Below are positions 1-9,171 of a stretch of DNA of 64,000 nucleotides, one piece after another; position 1 is the stretch's first letter, and the number at the start of each line of letters is the position of its first letter. The notes under the pieces were generated by a model. That model was not told the origin of the DNA, made no database searches, and saw only the letters and a program-made list of their open reading frames with translations. The DNA comes from Brachybacterium phenoliresistens (GTDB lineage Bacteria > Actinomycetota > Actinomycetes > Actinomycetales > Dermabacteraceae), in NCBI RefSeq assembly GCF_000576425.1, contig NZ_KK069988.1:353976-417975 (forward strand), in the 5' to 3' direction. The translations under genes were made by a program, and so were the position numbers.

Positions 1-359
1 CGGGCGAGGGGGAGCCGCCCAGCGCGACCGTCCGCGAGGTGCTCATCACCGGCACCGGCGAGGCGACCGCCGAGGGCGACTACCTCGTCATGCAGTACAC
101 CGGCTGGAACTGGGAGGACGGCTCCCAGTTCGACTCGTCCTGGGAGCGCGGCGCCCCCTTCGGCTTCGTCCAGGGCGAGGGCCGGGTCATCACCGGCTGG
201 GACGAGAACCTGCTGGGCCTGCCGGTGGGGAGCCAGGTCATGCTGGTCATCCCGCCGGCCGAGGCCTACGGCCAGGAGGGCGAGTCCCAGCACGAGCTCG
301 CCGGGAAGACCCTCATCTTCGTCGTGGACGTCCTCGCCCGCGGCCCCCGCAGCGCCTGA
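1..359 (+). CDS. FKBP-type peptidyl-prolyl isomerase, 5'-truncated by window edge
   Basis: The reading frame is open from position 3 to the stop at 357-359, so the gene starts outside the window; the GTG at 39 is internal. The visible 118 residues cover most of an FKBP fold. It shows the signature GSQFDSSWERG, then a loop with VITGWDENLLGLPVG and the carboxy-terminal strand TLIFVVDVLA. FKBP proteins catalyse cis-trans isomerisation of prolyl bonds. Micrococcales FKBPs of this kind are often lipoproteins made next to proteasome-accessory genes, but the amino terminus needed to show export is not here. A second FKBP gene follows after 38 bp, so the two are paralogues in tandem and probably co-transcribed. 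Confidence 0.9.
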   Translation, partial: GEGEPPSATVREVLITGTGEATAEGDYLVMQYTGWNWEDGSQFDSSWERGAPFGFVQGEGRVITGWDENLLGLPVGSQVMLVIPPAEAYGQEGESQHELAGKTLIFVVDVLARGPRSA

Positions 360-397
360 GAACCATCCATCCGCAACACCCCACCCCGAGGAGCACC

Positions 398-775
398 ATG
401 AGCAGCAAGCCCGAGATCGACCGTCCCGAGGGCGACGCCCCCACCGACCTCGTCATCATCGACGAGCTCGAGGGCGAGGGCCCCGAGGCCGGCCGCGGCG
501 ACGTCGTCGACGTGCACTACGTGGGCGTGTCCCACTCCACCGGCGAGGAGTTCGACGCCTCCTGGAACCGCGGCGAGCCGCTGCGCTTCCAGCTCGGCGT
601 CGGCCAGGTCATCAGCGGCTGGGACCAGGGCGTCCAGGGCATGAAGGTCGGCGGCCGCCGCCGCCTCGAGATCCCCTCCCGCCTCGCCTACGGCGACCGC
701 GGCGCTCCGCCCGTGATCGCCCCGAACGAGGCCCTCGTGTTCGTGTGCGACCTGGTGGCCGTCCACCAGCGCTGA
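398..775 (+). CDS. FKBP-type peptidyl-prolyl cis-trans isomerase
   Basis: This is a complete 125-residue single-domain FKBP with no signal peptide, so it is probably cytoplasmic. Family hallmarks are DVVDVHYVGVSHSTGEEFDASW near residues 35-58 (only its landmarks are quoted here), VISGWDQGVQGMKVGG and the final strand ALVFVCDLVAV. It starts at ATG 398 after a GAGGAG ribosome-binding site. Known function of the family is protein folding assistance through proline isomerisation. It sits 38 bp after a second FKBP gene and 2 bp before priA, which suggests one transcript. In related actinobacteria an FKBP pair commonly lies between pafA and pafBC; here pafBC is about 10 kb away. Confidence 0.93.
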   Translation: MSSKPEIDRPEGDAPTDLVIIDELEGEGPEAGRGDVVDVHYVGVSHSTGEEFDASWNRGEPLRFQLGVGQVISGWDQGVQGMKVGGRRRLEIPSRLAYGDRGAPPVIAPNEALVFVCDLVAVHQR

Positions 776-777
776 GC

Positions 778-2940
778 ATGCCCGAGCCGATCGCGGCGGG
801 GACGCAGGACGGGCTCTTCGAGCCCCCTGCCCCCGCCGCTCCCGTTCCGGAGCCGGACCGCGCCGCGACCCGGCCCGGCCGCCTGCGCACCACCGCCGGT
901 TTCGACCTCGCCGAGCACGAGCCCGTCGCCCGCGTCCAGCTGATCGGTGCCCTGCCGCACCTGGACCGGCCCTTCGACTACGCCGTCCCGGCCGATGCCG
1001 CCGCCGCGGGCCCCGGAATGCGCGTCAAGGTGCGCCTGGCCGGGCGCGAGATGGACGGCATCGTCCTGGAGCGCACGGACACCCCCGCGACCGACCGCCC
1101 GCTGGGGCCCATCGCCCGCCTCGTCTCCGAGGACGTGGTGATCTCCCCGACGATGCTGCGCGTGTGCGCCGAGGTCGCCGAACGCTGCGCCGGCACCCTC
1201 GGCGACGTGCTGCGCCTGGCGATCCCGCCGCGCCACGCCCGCGCCGAGAAGGCCGACCGGACCGCGGAGCAGGCCGAGCAGGAGGACGTCCCCGCAGCCG
1301 ATGAGGCCGACGGGCCCGAGGAGTCCGACGAGGGCGGGACGGCCGAGGGGGTCGAGGGCGCCGGCGAGGCCGGAGAGGACGATGCCCGGATCATCGGCCG
1401 GTACATCGGCCTGCAGGCCCTGGTCGATCGCGCCGGCTCCGCGGAGGGCCCCGTCCCGCGCGCGGGCATCGTGCTGGAGCCCGCGGATGCCTGGACCCAG
1501 GTCACCGCCGCCGCGATCTCCCGCCTGGCCCCGGGCCGGGGAGCCCTCGTCGTCGCCCCCGACATGCGCGACGTGGACCGGCTGCACCGGGTCCTGGAGG
1601 CCCGCGGCATCCCCCACGAGGTCCTCGGCAGCGCCGACGGGCCCGAGAAGCGCTACCGCGCCTTCCGGCGGATCCTGCGCGGGGCCAGCCGGATCGTGAT
1701 CGGCTCCCGGTCCGCCGCCTTCGCCCCCGTGCGCGACCTCGCGCTCATCGTCTGCTGGGACGCGGCCGACGACCTGCTCGTCGAACCCCGCGCCCCCTAC
1801 CCGCACACCCGCACCGTCCTCCAGTGCCGCTCCCACGAGGAGCGCGCCGCCCTGCTGCTGCTGTCGACCTCGTGCTCCACCACCGAGGCGATGCTCGCCG
1901 GACAGGGGTACCTGCGCCTGCTCGAGCCCGCCGGGGCGCCTCTGAACGCCGTGCGGCCCCGGATCGTCGCCATGGACGATCACCTGCGCGAGCGGGAGGG
2001 CCCCAGCGGCCGCTCCCGCCTGCCGCAGGCCGCCATGCGCGTGATCCGGGAGGGCCTGGGCCGGGGGAGCGTGCTGGTGCAGGTGCCCCGCAGCGGCTAC
2101 GTCCCCGCGATCGCCTGCACCTTCTGCGGCACCCGCTGCCTGTGCCCCACCTGCTCCGCCCCGCTGACCCTGCGCAGCCGCGACCACGGCCTCCAGTGCA
2201 CGGTCTGCGGCCGGGTCGAGGACGGCTACCGCTGCCCGGAATGCCACCGCACCGGCGTGCGCGCCGTCGTGATCGGCTCCACCCGCACCGCCGAGGAGCT
2301 GCGCCGCGCCTTCCCCGAGGCTCCGCTGGTGGTCGCCGGCGGGGCGCACGGCCCCGTCCCCGACGATGCCGTGCCCGAGGGCGCCATCGTGGTGGCGACC
2401 CCGGGGGCGGAGCCCGCCCCCGAGGGCGACTACGCCGCCGCCGTGCTGCTGGACTGCGACGCCATGCTGGCGCGCGCCTCCTTCGACGCCGATGTCGAGG
2501 CCGTGCGCCGCTGGACCAACGCCATCGCCCTGGTGCGCACGGCCCGGGACGGGGGAGAGGTCCTCGTGGTCGGCACGGCGACCCTCCCGGCGATCCGCGA
2601 CCTGGTGGCCCACCGCTCCCGCGTGTTCCTGGACCGGGTGCTCGAGGACCGCCGCCAGCTGGACCTGCCGCCGTTCCGCAGGATCGCCGAGGTCACCGGG
2701 GACCGCGCGGCCGTGCGTACCTTCCTCGAGGAGACCGACCTGCCCGACGGCACCAGCGTGTTCGGCCCCGTCGATCTCGAGGAGGGGGCCGATGCCCGCG
2801 GCGCCCGCGCCGTGCTGCGCCTGGAGCCGCAGCGCTCCCGCGAGCTCACCGAGGCGCTGCGCGCCGGCGTCGCCGCCCGCAGCGCCCGCAAGCGCCCCGG
2901 CAGCCTGCGCGTGCGCCTGGACCCGCCCGACGTCTTCTGA
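778..2940 (+). CDS. priA: Primosomal protein N' (PriA), actinobacterial form without helicase motifs
   Basis: This 720-residue protein carries the PriA amino-terminal DNA-binding region (VQLIGALPHLDRPFDYAVP near residue 50). A long acidic linker rich in Glu, Asp and Ala follows at about residues 167-202. The zinc-binding cysteine array lies at about residues 445-495 (CTFCGTRCLCPTC, CTVCGRVEDGYRCPEC). PriA restarts stalled replication forks. The Walker A loop of helicase-type PriA is missing: the corresponding segment reads SRLAPGRGALVVAP, and the DEAH box is replaced by CWDAADD. This matches the known actinobacterial group annotated as probable replication restart protein, in which ATPase activity is presumed lost. 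The start is ATG 778, 2 bp after the FKBP stop; the in-frame codon at 745 lies inside the previous gene. Confidence 0.92.
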   Translation: MPEPIAAGTQDGLFEPPAPAAPVPEPDRAATRPGRLRTTAGFDLAEHEPVARVQLIGALPHLDRPFDYAVPADAAAAGPGMRVKVRLAGREMDGIVLERTDTPATDRPLGPIARLVSEDVVISPTMLRVCAEVAERCAGTLGDVLRLAIPPRHARAEKADRTAEQAEQEDVPAADEADGPEESDEGGTAEGVEGAGEAGEDDARIIGRYIGLQALVDRAGSAEGPVPRAGIVLEPADAWTQVTAAAISRLAPGRGALVVAPDMRDVDRLHRVLEARGIPHEVLGSADGPEKRYRAFRRILRGASRIVIGSRSAAFAPVRDLALIVCWDAADDLLVEPRAPYPHTRTVLQCRSHEERAALLLLSTSCSTTEAMLAGQGYLRLLEPAGAPLNAVRPRIVAMDDHLREREGPSGRSRLPQAAMRVIREGLGRGSVLVQVPRSGYVPAIACTFCGTRCLCPTCSAPLTLRSRDHGLQCTVCGRVEDGYRCPECHRTGVRAVVIGSTRTAEELRRAFPEAPLVVAGGAHGPVPDDAVPEGAIVVATPGAEPAPEGDYAAAVLLDCDAMLARASFDADVEAVRRWTNAIALVRTARDGGEVLVVGTATLPAIRDLVAHRSRVFLDRVLEDRRQLDLPPFRRIAEVTGDRAAVRTFLEETDLPDGTSVFGPVDLEEGADARGARAVLRLEPQRSRELTEALRAGVAARSARKRPGSLRVRLDPPDVF

Positions 2941-3109
2941 TCGGCGGACGCCCCCGGCGCCGGCCCCGGGTGCCGGAGCGATCACCGCGACCGGGGGACC
3001 TGTCACCGGCCCCGCCCCGGACGACCCGCATGAGGCCGTCCGCACGCAGGAGCGCGAGAGGGGTCACGGCGCAGGCACGGCGGGCCGGGTGCGGGCGCCC
3101 CTGCCGCCC

Positions 3110-3115
3110 TACAAT
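3110..3115 (+). promoter_or_regulatory. Predicted -10 box of fmt (TACAAT)
   Basis: TACAAT ends 10 nt before the ATG at 3126. An alternative in-frame ATG at 3114 overlaps this box and would not be transcribed from it, which supports 3126 as the start. Any leader would be only a few nucleotides long. No clear -35 element is visible. Confidence 0.5.
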
Positions 3116-3125
3116 GGCGCACATC

Positions 3126-4088
3126 ATGCGAGTCCTCTTCGCGGGCACACCCGCCGCCGCCGTCCCTTCCCTGCAGGCCCTGCTCGGCAGCGACCACGAG
3201 GTGGTCGCCGTCCTCACCCGGCCCGACGCCCCCACCGGGCGCGGCCGCACGCTGCGGCCCTCTCCCGTGCGCGCCGTCGCCGACGAGGCGGGCGTGCCGG
3301 TCCTGACCCCGCGCACCCTGCGCGACGCCGAGGTGCAGGCGCAGCTGCGGGAGCTCGCGCCCGAGGCCGCACCCGTGGTCGCCTACGGGAACCTCATCCC
3401 CCCGGCGGCGCTGGACATCCCGCGCCACGGGTGGATCAACCTGCATTTCTCCCTGCTGCCGGCCTGGCGGGGCGCCGCCCCGGTGCAGCGGGCCGTGCTC
3501 GCGGGCGAGACCGAGACCGGCATGTCGACCTTCCGCATCGACGCCGGGCTGGACACCGGGGACGTGCTCGGGATGCGCGGCGCCCGGATCGGCCCGCTGG
3601 AGACCTCCGGGGAGCTGTTGGATCGTCTCGCGGTCGAGGGTGCGCAGCTGCTGGTGCAGACCCTGGACGAGCTGGCCGCCGGCACCGCCGTGGCCACGCC
3701 GCAGGAGGGCGAGGCGACGCACGCCGCGAAGCTCACCTCTCAGGAGGCGCAGATCGACTGGAACGCCCCGGCGGAGGCGGTGAGCGCCCACATCCGCGGC
3801 ATGAGCCCCGACCCGGGCGCCTGGACGCAGCTGCGGGGGGAGCGCTTCAAGGTCCTCGGCGTCGAGGCGGCGCAGGCCCCGGAGGATCTCGTGCTCGCGC
3901 CCGGGCAGCTGCACGCCACCCGCCGCAGCGTCTTCGCCGGCACGGCCACCCGGCCCCTCGCCCTGGGCACCGTCGCCGCGGCGGGGAAGAAGGCGATGCG
4001 CGCCGCGGACTGGGCGCGCGGCGCCGCTCTGACCGAGGGGACCGCCTTCGACGCGGCCCGGATCCAGGATGCCGAGGAGGCACGATGA
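3126..4088 (+). CDS. fmt: Methionyl-tRNA formyltransferase
   Basis: This 320-residue enzyme transfers a formyl group from 10-formyltetrahydrofolate to initiator Met-tRNA. It begins with the canonical MRVLFAGTP. It shows the catalytic region WINLHFSLLPAWRGAAP at about residues 104-120 (Asn, His) followed by Asp in DAGLDTGDVL, then the carboxy-terminal OB-like anticodon-side domain. Length is typical of Fmt. The 173-bp gap after priA contains a -10-like TACAAT, so fmt may head its own transcript. The stop overlaps the rsmB start as ATGA, giving translational coupling. Confidence 0.95.
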   Translation: MRVLFAGTPAAAVPSLQALLGSDHEVVAVLTRPDAPTGRGRTLRPSPVRAVADEAGVPVLTPRTLRDAEVQAQLRELAPEAAPVVAYGNLIPPAALDIPRHGWINLHFSLLPAWRGAAPVQRAVLAGETETGMSTFRIDAGLDTGDVLGMRGARIGPLETSGELLDRLAVEGAQLLVQTLDELAAGTAVATPQEGEATHAAKLTSQEAQIDWNAPAEAVSAHIRGMSPDPGAWTQLRGERFKVLGVEAAQAPEDLVLAPGQLHATRRSVFAGTATRPLALGTVAAAGKKAMRAADWARGAALTEGTAFDAARIQDAEEAR

Positions 4089-5842
4089 GCGAGGGACACC
4101 GCAGCGGCGACGGCCGCGGGCGCGACGACCGCGGACGCGACGACCGCGGACGCGACGACCGCGGACGCGAGGACCGGCGCGGACCCCGCCGGGATGATCG
4201 CGCCGGGCGCGAGGACCGACGCGGACCCCGTCGCGGCGACGGCGATCGCCCCCGTCGCGACGACCGGGGCACCCGCGGAGAGGACCGCGGCCCGCGGAGG
4301 GACGACCGGGACGAGCGCCGCGGCACCGGCGAACGTCGGGGCGGCCGCGACGCCAAGGGACGCGAGCGCTCCGGCTCCCGCGGCCAGGGCGGGCCGCGAC
4401 GCGGCTGGTCCGAGAGCCGTCCCTCGGAGCGCTCCCGCCGATCGACCTCCTCGCGCAGCGTCGCCTTCGAGGCGCTGCGCACGGTGCGGGAGGACGACGC
4501 CTACGCCAACCTGGTCCTGCCCGGTCTGCTGCGCCGCTCGCGCGTCTCCGGTCGGGACGCCGCCTTCGCCACCGAGCTGTTCTACGGCTCGCTGCGCGCC
4601 CAGGGCCGCCTGGACGCGATCATCGCGGCCTGCGTGGACCGCGGGCTCGACGACATCGAGGGCGACGTGCTCGACGTGCTGCGCCTGGGCGCCTACCAGC
4701 TGCTGGACATGAGCGTCGCCCCGCATGCGGCGACCTCGGAGACGGTGGCGCTGGCCCGCGAGGTCGCCGGGCACGGGGCGGGAGGCTTCGTCAACGCGGT
4801 GCTGCGCCGGGTCGGCGAGCGCGACCTCGACTCCTGGATCCAGGAGGTCGCCCCGGCCCGCGAGGAGGACGAGGTCGGGCACCTGGCCATCGCCCACTCG
4901 CATCCCGAGTGGATCGTGCGGGCGCTCTCGGACGCGCTGGCCGCCCACGGCCGGGACCGCTCCGAGATCGACGCGCTGCTGGCCGCCCAGAACGCGGCCC
5001 CGGCCGTGTCCCTGGTGATGCGGCCCGGGCTGACGGACCTGGACGAGCTCATCGACAACGGGGCGAGCGCCGGCCGCCTGTCCCTGTTCGCGGCGTCGTG
5101 GCCGTCCGGGGATCCCGGCGGCACCGACCCGGTGCGCGAGGGCCGCGCCGCCGTGCAGGACGAGGGCAGCCAGCTGATGGCCCTGGCCCTCGCCCTCGGG
5201 GCGGACGACCTCGTGCTCGAGGAGAACGGCCGCTGGCTGGACCTGTGCGCCGGCCCGGGCGGGAAGACCGCCCTGCTGGCGGGGCTGACCGTCGACCATG
5301 ACGCCGAGCTGCTGGCCGTCGAGCTGCAGGAGCACCGCGCCCGCCTGGTCGACCGGGCCGTGGCGACGCTCGTCGAGGCCGGCGCCGAGGTCACCACGCG
5401 CACCGCCGACGGCCGCGACATCGGAGCCGAGATGCCGGCGACGTTCTCACGCGTCCTCGCCGACGTCCCCTGCTCGGGCCTGGGAGCGCTGCGCCGGCGC
5501 CCCGAGTCCCGCTGGCGGCGCACCGCGGCCGATGTGGGCCAGCTCGGCGGGATCCAGCGGGACCTGCTGCGCAGCGCCCTGGACGCCACCGCGCCCGGGG
5601 GAGTGGTCGCCTACGTCACCTGCTCGCCCCACCTGGCCGAGACCCTCCTCATCGTCCAGGACGTGGTGCGACGCCGTGACGACGTCGAGCAGCTCGACGC
5701 CCGTCCCGCGGTGCGCGCCGGGCTGCTGCCCGCGGCCCAGGACGTCGAGCTCGGCGCCGGCCCCGGCGTCCAGCTGTGGCCGCACGTCCACGGCACCGAC
5801 GCCATGTTCATCGCGCTCCTGCGCCGCACCCCCGCCCCCTGA
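4085..5842 (+). CDS. rsmB: 16S rRNA (cytosine-5) methyltransferase RsmB/Sun family
   Basis: This is a 585-residue protein. The first roughly 120 residues are a low-complexity Arg/Asp/Gly tail built from RGRDD-type repeats. They are followed by a NusB-like RNA-binding domain ([19 protein letters not shown] onward). The carboxy-terminal SAM methyltransferase domain has the SAM loop [11 protein letters not shown], motif [17 protein letters not shown] and motif [15 protein letters not shown]. The two conserved cysteines expected for RNA m5C methylation (PCS and TCS) are both present. RsmB methylates C967 of 16S rRNA in other bacteria. It is coupled to fmt by a 4-bp overlap, a common fmt-rsmB pairing. 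The charged tail is much longer than in E. coli RsmB and probably adds RNA affinity (inference). Confidence 0.93.
   Translation: MSEGHRSGDGRGRDDRGRDDRGRDDRGREDRRGPRRDDRAGREDRRGPRRGDGDRPRRDDRGTRGEDRGPRRDDRDERRGTGERRGGRDAKGRERSGSRGQGGPRRGWSESRPSERSRRSTSSRSVAFEALRTVREDDAYANLVLPGLLRRSRVSGRDAAFATELFYGSLRAQGRLDAIIAACVDRGLDDIEGDVLDVLRLGAYQLLDMSVAPHAATSETVALAREVAGHGAGGFVNAVLRRVGERDLDSWIQEVAPAREEDEVGHLAIAHSHPEWIVRALSDALAAHGRDRSEIDALLAAQNAAPAVSLVMRPGLTDLDELIDNGASAGRLSLFAASWPSGDPGGTDPVREGRAAVQDEGSQLMALALALGADDLVLEENGRWLDLCAGPGGKTALLAGLTVDHDAELLAVELQEHRARLVDRAVATLVEAGAEVTTRTADGRDIGAEMPATFSRVLADVPCSGLGALRRRPESRWRRTAADVGQLGGIQRDLLRSALDATAPGGVVAYVTCSPHLAETLLIVQDVVRRRDDVEQLDARPAVRAGLLPAAQDVELGAGPGVQLWPHVHGTDAMFIALLRRTPAP
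4121..4180 (+). repeat. 15-bp tandem repeat in rsmB
   Basis: Three identical copies of CGCGACGACCGCGGA (4121, 4136, 4151) and a diverged fourth (4166) encode the RDDRG repeats of the RsmB amino-terminal tail. Copy number could change in frame by slippage. Confidence 0.85.
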
Positions 5843-5862
5843 GAACCGGAGGATCCCCCGCC

Positions 5863-6540
5863 ATGCCGTACTCGACGGACCGTGACTTCATCCACCCCAG
5901 CATCCTCAACGCCGACTTCATGCGCATCGGCGAGGAGCTGGACCGCATCGGCACGGCCGATGCCGCCCATGTCGACGTCATGGACAACCATTTCGTCCCC
6001 AACCTCACCTTCGGCGCCGACATGGTCGAGCAGATCGTCTCGCGCAGCCCGATCCCGGTGGACGCGCACCTCATGATCGAGGAGGCCGACCGTCATGCCC
6101 CCGTCTTCGCGGAGGCCGGGGCCGATTCGGTGACCTTCCACCTCGAGGCGGCCAAGGCCCCCGTGCGCCTGGCCCGGGAGCTGCGGCGCAAGAACGTCGC
6201 CGTGGGCGTCGCGCTGCGCCCCGCCACCCCGATCGAGCCGCTGCTGGACGTGATCGGCGAGTTCGACATGCTGCTGATCATGACCGTGGAGCCCGGCTTC
6301 GGCGGGCAGAGCTTCCTCGAGGGCATGCTGCCCAAGATCCGCCGCGCCCGCGCCGCGATCAGCGAGGCGAACCTCGAGGTCTCGATCCAGGTCGACGGCG
6401 GGGTCAGCCGCGAGACGATCGAGCGGGCGGCCGATGCCGGCGCGAACGTGTTCGTGGCCGGCTCGGCGATCTACAAGGCCCCCGACAGCGTCGAGGAGAT
6501 CGCGGTGCTGCGCGATCTCGCCGCCGCGCACCGTCACTGA
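5863..6540 (+). CDS. rpe: Ribulose-phosphate 3-epimerase
   Basis: This 225-residue TIM-barrel enzyme interconverts ribulose 5-phosphate and xylulose 5-phosphate in the pentose phosphate pathway. Typical signatures are [31 protein letters not shown] (metal-binding His and Asp), [21 protein letters not shown] and IQVDGGVS, followed by the phosphate-binding VAGSAIY. The start at ATG 5863 follows GGAGGATCC spacing and matches the family; the open frame further upstream lies within rsmB. pnuC follows after 10 bp. Confidence 0.96.
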   Translation: MPYSTDRDFIHPSILNADFMRIGEELDRIGTADAAHVDVMDNHFVPNLTFGADMVEQIVSRSPIPVDAHLMIEEADRHAPVFAEAGADSVTFHLEAAKAPVRLARELRRKNVAVGVALRPATPIEPLLDVIGEFDMLLIMTVEPGFGGQSFLEGMLPKIRRARAAISEANLEVSIQVDGGVSRETIERAADAGANVFVAGSAIYKAPDSVEEIAVLRDLAAAHRH

Positions 6541-6550
6541 GGGCACCCTC

Positions 6551-7258
6551 GTGATCCTGGACGCCCTGCAGTGGCTCTTCGATGCCCGTCTGGAGTTCTC
6601 CGGCGGCCAGTTCATCCTCTGGCGCGAGGTGCTGGGCAACGTCTTCGGGCTGCTCAGCGCCCTGGGCGGGATGCGGCGCAAGGTGTGGGCGTGGCCCATC
6701 GGCATCGTGGGGAACGTGCTGCTGCTGACGGTGTTCCTGGGCACGGTCTTCGGCACCCCCAACGCCATCGACCTGTACGGCCAGGCCGGCCGCCAGATCA
6801 TGTTCATCGCCACCTCCGTGTACGGGTGGGTGCGCTGGCGCCAGGCGAGGACCGAGGGCGGGACGGCGGTCGAGCCGCACTGGGCGTCCTGGAGCACGCG
6901 CGTGCTGCTGCTGGTGGCGCTGGTCGGCGGCACCGCGCTGCTGACCCCGATCTTCCGGGCGCTGGGCTCCTACGAGCCGGTGTGGTCGGACGCCTGGATC
7001 TTCATGGGCTCGCTGCTGGCGACCTTCGGCATGGCCAAGGGCTGGGTCGAGTTCTGGCTGATCTGGGTGGCCGTGGACATCGTCGGGGTGCCGCTGCTGC
7101 TGAGCGCCGGCTACTACGCGAGCGCGTTCATGTACGTGTTCTACGGGATCTTCACCCTGACGGGCTTCTTCGTGTGGTGGCGGGTGCGGGCCCGGCAGGA
7201 GGGCGAGAGGGTGCGCGTCGAGACGGCGCACCTGGACCCCACCGTCCGGCGGGACTGA
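6551..7258 (+). CDS. pnuC: Nicotinamide riboside transporter PnuC family
   Basis: This 235-residue integral membrane protein has about seven hydrophobic segments. Family signatures include WREVLGNVFGLLSALGGMRR, WAWPIGIVGNVLLL and the aromatic VYGWVRWRQ. PnuC proteins take up nicotinamide riboside (or related vitamins) by facilitated diffusion for NAD salvage. It starts at GTG 6551, 10 bp after rpe, in an apparent operon. No riboswitch is seen ahead of it, so the substrate cannot be read from regulation. Confidence 0.88.
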   Translation: MILDALQWLFDARLEFSGGQFILWREVLGNVFGLLSALGGMRRKVWAWPIGIVGNVLLLTVFLGTVFGTPNAIDLYGQAGRQIMFIATSVYGWVRWRQARTEGGTAVEPHWASWSTRVLLLVALVGGTALLTPIFRALGSYEPVWSDAWIFMGSLLATFGMAKGWVEFWLIWVAVDIVGVPLLLSAGYYASAFMYVFYGIFTLTGFFVWWRVRARQEGERVRVETAHLDPTVRRD

Positions 7259-7347
7259 CCGCCCGCCGCGATCACGGGCTCGCGCGCCGGGAGAGGGATG
7301 CGCCGCTCACGGGCCGGTCCGATGCGGCACGGCCCCTCGCGGACCGC

Positions 7348-7353
7348 TAGGCT
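7348..7353 (+). promoter_or_regulatory. Leaderless -10 box of hisE (TAGGCT)
   Basis: TAGGCT is separated by exactly 6 nt from the GTG start at 7360, placing the expected transcription start on the G of the start codon. There is no Shine-Dalgarno sequence ahead of the gene. Confidence 0.65.
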
Positions 7354-7359
7354 GACCGG

Positions 7360-7623
7360 GTGAAGGATTTCGAGACGCTGTACGCCGAGCTCACCGAGAA
7401 GGCCCGCACCCGACCGGAGGGATCCGGGACGGTCGCCGAGCTGGACTCCGGGGTGCACGGCATCGGCAAGAAGATCGTCGAGGAGGCTGCCGAGGTCTGG
7501 ATGGCCTGCGAGCACGAGACCCATGACGACGCCGCGCTGGAGATCTCCCAGCTGCTGTACCACACGCAGGTGATGATGGTCGCCAAGGGCATCTCCCTCG
7601 AGGACGTCTACCGCAAGCTCTGA
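7360..7623 (+). CDS. hisE: Phosphoribosyl-ATP diphosphatase
   Basis: This 87-residue all-alpha pyrophosphohydrolase performs the second step of histidine biosynthesis, hydrolysing phosphoribosyl-ATP to phosphoribosyl-AMP. The MazG-like metal-binding signature is visible as [13 protein letters not shown] followed by [13 protein letters not shown]. It is a separate protein, not fused to HisI. The GTG start at 7360 is fixed by the leaderless-type -10 box. hisG follows 131 bp downstream. Confidence 0.94.
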   Translation: MKDFETLYAELTEKARTRPEGSGTVAELDSGVHGIGKKIVEEAAEVWMACEHETHDDAALEISQLLYHTQVMMVAKGISLEDVYRKL

Positions 7624-7754
7624 GCGCCGCCCGCGAACCGCCACCGCGTCCGCCCTCCCGTCCCGGACTCCTCCGCATCGGCCCCGACCCGGCCCCCTCA
7701 GCATCGGACCCCCGCCCGCGACCTGACCGTCCGGCAACTCCCGAAGGAGCAGCT

Positions 7755-8612
7755 GTGCTGCGTATCGCCGTGCCCAACAAGGGCGCCCTCTCCGAGCCCG
7801 CATCGGACCTCCTGTACGAGGCCGGGTACCGTCGCCGCGGCCATCTCAAGGAGCTCGTGCTGGTGGACGAGGACAACGGCGTCGAGCTGTTCTTCCTGCG
7901 CCCGCGCGACATCGCCGTGTACGTCGGCTCGGGCACCGTGGACGTCGGCATCACCGGCCAGGACATGCTGCTGGACTCCCGCACCCCGGCCGACGAGCTG
8001 CTCGAGCTGGGCTTCGCCCGCTCGACCTTCCGCTTCGCCGCCCCCTCCGGCCAGCAGCGCGACCTGGCCTCCCTGGCCGGCGCCCGCATCGCCACCAGCT
8101 ACGAGAATCTCGTCGAGGACCACCTCGCCCAGAAGGGCATCGACGCCGAGGTCGTGCACCTGGACGGCGCCGTCGAGTCGAGCATCCGCCTCGGCGTGGC
8201 CGAGGTCATCGCCGACGTCGTGGAGACCGGCACCACCCTGCGCCAGGCCGGGCTGGAGACCTTCGGGGACCCGATCATGACCAGCCAGGCGGTGCTGTTC
8301 TCCCGCCCCGGCATGGAGCTCGAGGACGACGCCCGCCGCACCCTGGACGTGCTGATCCGCCGCGTGCGCAGCGTGCTGGTGGCCCGCGAGTACGTGCTCA
8401 TCGACTACGACATCCCGCAGGAGAAGCTGGAGGCCGCCGTCGCGATCACCCCCGGCTTCCAGGCGCCGACGGTCTCCCCGCTGCACAACGGATCCTGGTC
8501 CGCCGTGCGCTCCATGGTCGAGCGCAAGCAGGTCAACCGCGTGCTGGACGACCTCTACGACGCCGGGGCGCGCGCCATCCTCGTCACGGCCATCCAGGCC
8601 TGCCGGGTCTGA
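7755..8612 (+). CDS. hisG: ATP phosphoribosyltransferase (long form)
   Basis: This 285-residue enzyme catalyses the committed step of histidine biosynthesis, joining ATP and PRPP. It begins LRIAVPNKGALSEPA, has the PRPP-binding stretch VIADVVETGTTLRQAGLE, and carries the carboxy-terminal ACT-like regulatory domain that marks the long, hisZ-independent form. That domain mediates histidine feedback inhibition in the family. The start is GTG 7755 after AAGGAG. Confidence 0.95.
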   Translation: MLRIAVPNKGALSEPASDLLYEAGYRRRGHLKELVLVDEDNGVELFFLRPRDIAVYVGSGTVDVGITGQDMLLDSRTPADELLELGFARSTFRFAAPSGQQRDLASLAGARIATSYENLVEDHLAQKGIDAEVVHLDGAVESSIRLGVAEVIADVVETGTTLRQAGLETFGDPIMTSQAVLFSRPGMELEDDARRTLDVLIRRVRSVLVAREYVLIDYDIPQEKLEAAVAITPGFQAPTVSPLHNGSWSAVRSMVERKQVNRVLDDLYDAGARAILVTAIQACRV

Positions 8613-8616
8613 GCCG

Positions 8617-9090
8617 ATGACGCAGGCCGCGCCGGAGGTCGGACCCGAGGGCACGATCGTGCTGCGCCCCCGGCTGGCCCGCATCGCCGGCTTCGCGATC
8701 GGCGGCCTGGTGCTCGCCGTCAGCGTCGGCAGCGCGCTGCTGGTGGGGAGCTTCGACCTGCCCAACCGGATCATGTTCGTCGCCTTCGGGCTGGCGGTGT
8801 TCTGGTTCTGCTGGCGCGAGGCGATCGTGAAGGTCGTCGCCGAGCCCGACCGGCTGGTGGTGCGGAACCTGCTCAGCGTGCGCACCCTGGAATGGGCCGA
8901 GGTGATCGGCGTCAGCTTCCCGGCCGGCGACCCCTGGGCGCATCTCGACCTCGCCGACGGCGACACCCTGGCGACGATGGCGATCCAGCGCTCGGACGGG
9001 GAGCGCGCCCTGGCCGATGCCCGGCTGCTGGCCCGGCTGGTGCGCGAGCGCGGCGAGGCCCACCCCTCGCAGGAGCCGCCGGCGCTCTGA
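8617..9090 (+). CDS. PH-domain membrane protein of unknown function
   Basis: This 157-residue protein begins 4 bp after the hisG stop. Two hydrophobic segments (FAIGGLVLAVSVGSALLVG and IMFVAFGLAVFWFCW) are followed by a bacterial PH-like domain (RLVVRNLLSVRTLEWAEVIG). Proteins of this arrangement regularly follow hisG in actinobacteria; their role is not established. Co-transcription with hisG is likely from the spacing. Confidence 0.8.
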   Translation: MTQAAPEVGPEGTIVLRPRLARIAGFAIGGLVLAVSVGSALLVGSFDLPNRIMFVAFGLAVFWFCWREAIVKVVAEPDRLVVRNLLSVRTLEWAEVIGVSFPAGDPWAHLDLADGDTLATMAIQRSDGERALADARLLARLVRERGEAHPSQEPPAL

Positions 9091-9171
9091 GGCCGATGGG
9101 CCTCGGCAGGCCGCAGGCCGCCGGGGGCTCGTCGGGCGCCGAGGTTGCGCGGGGCCCGGGAGCGGGACTCC

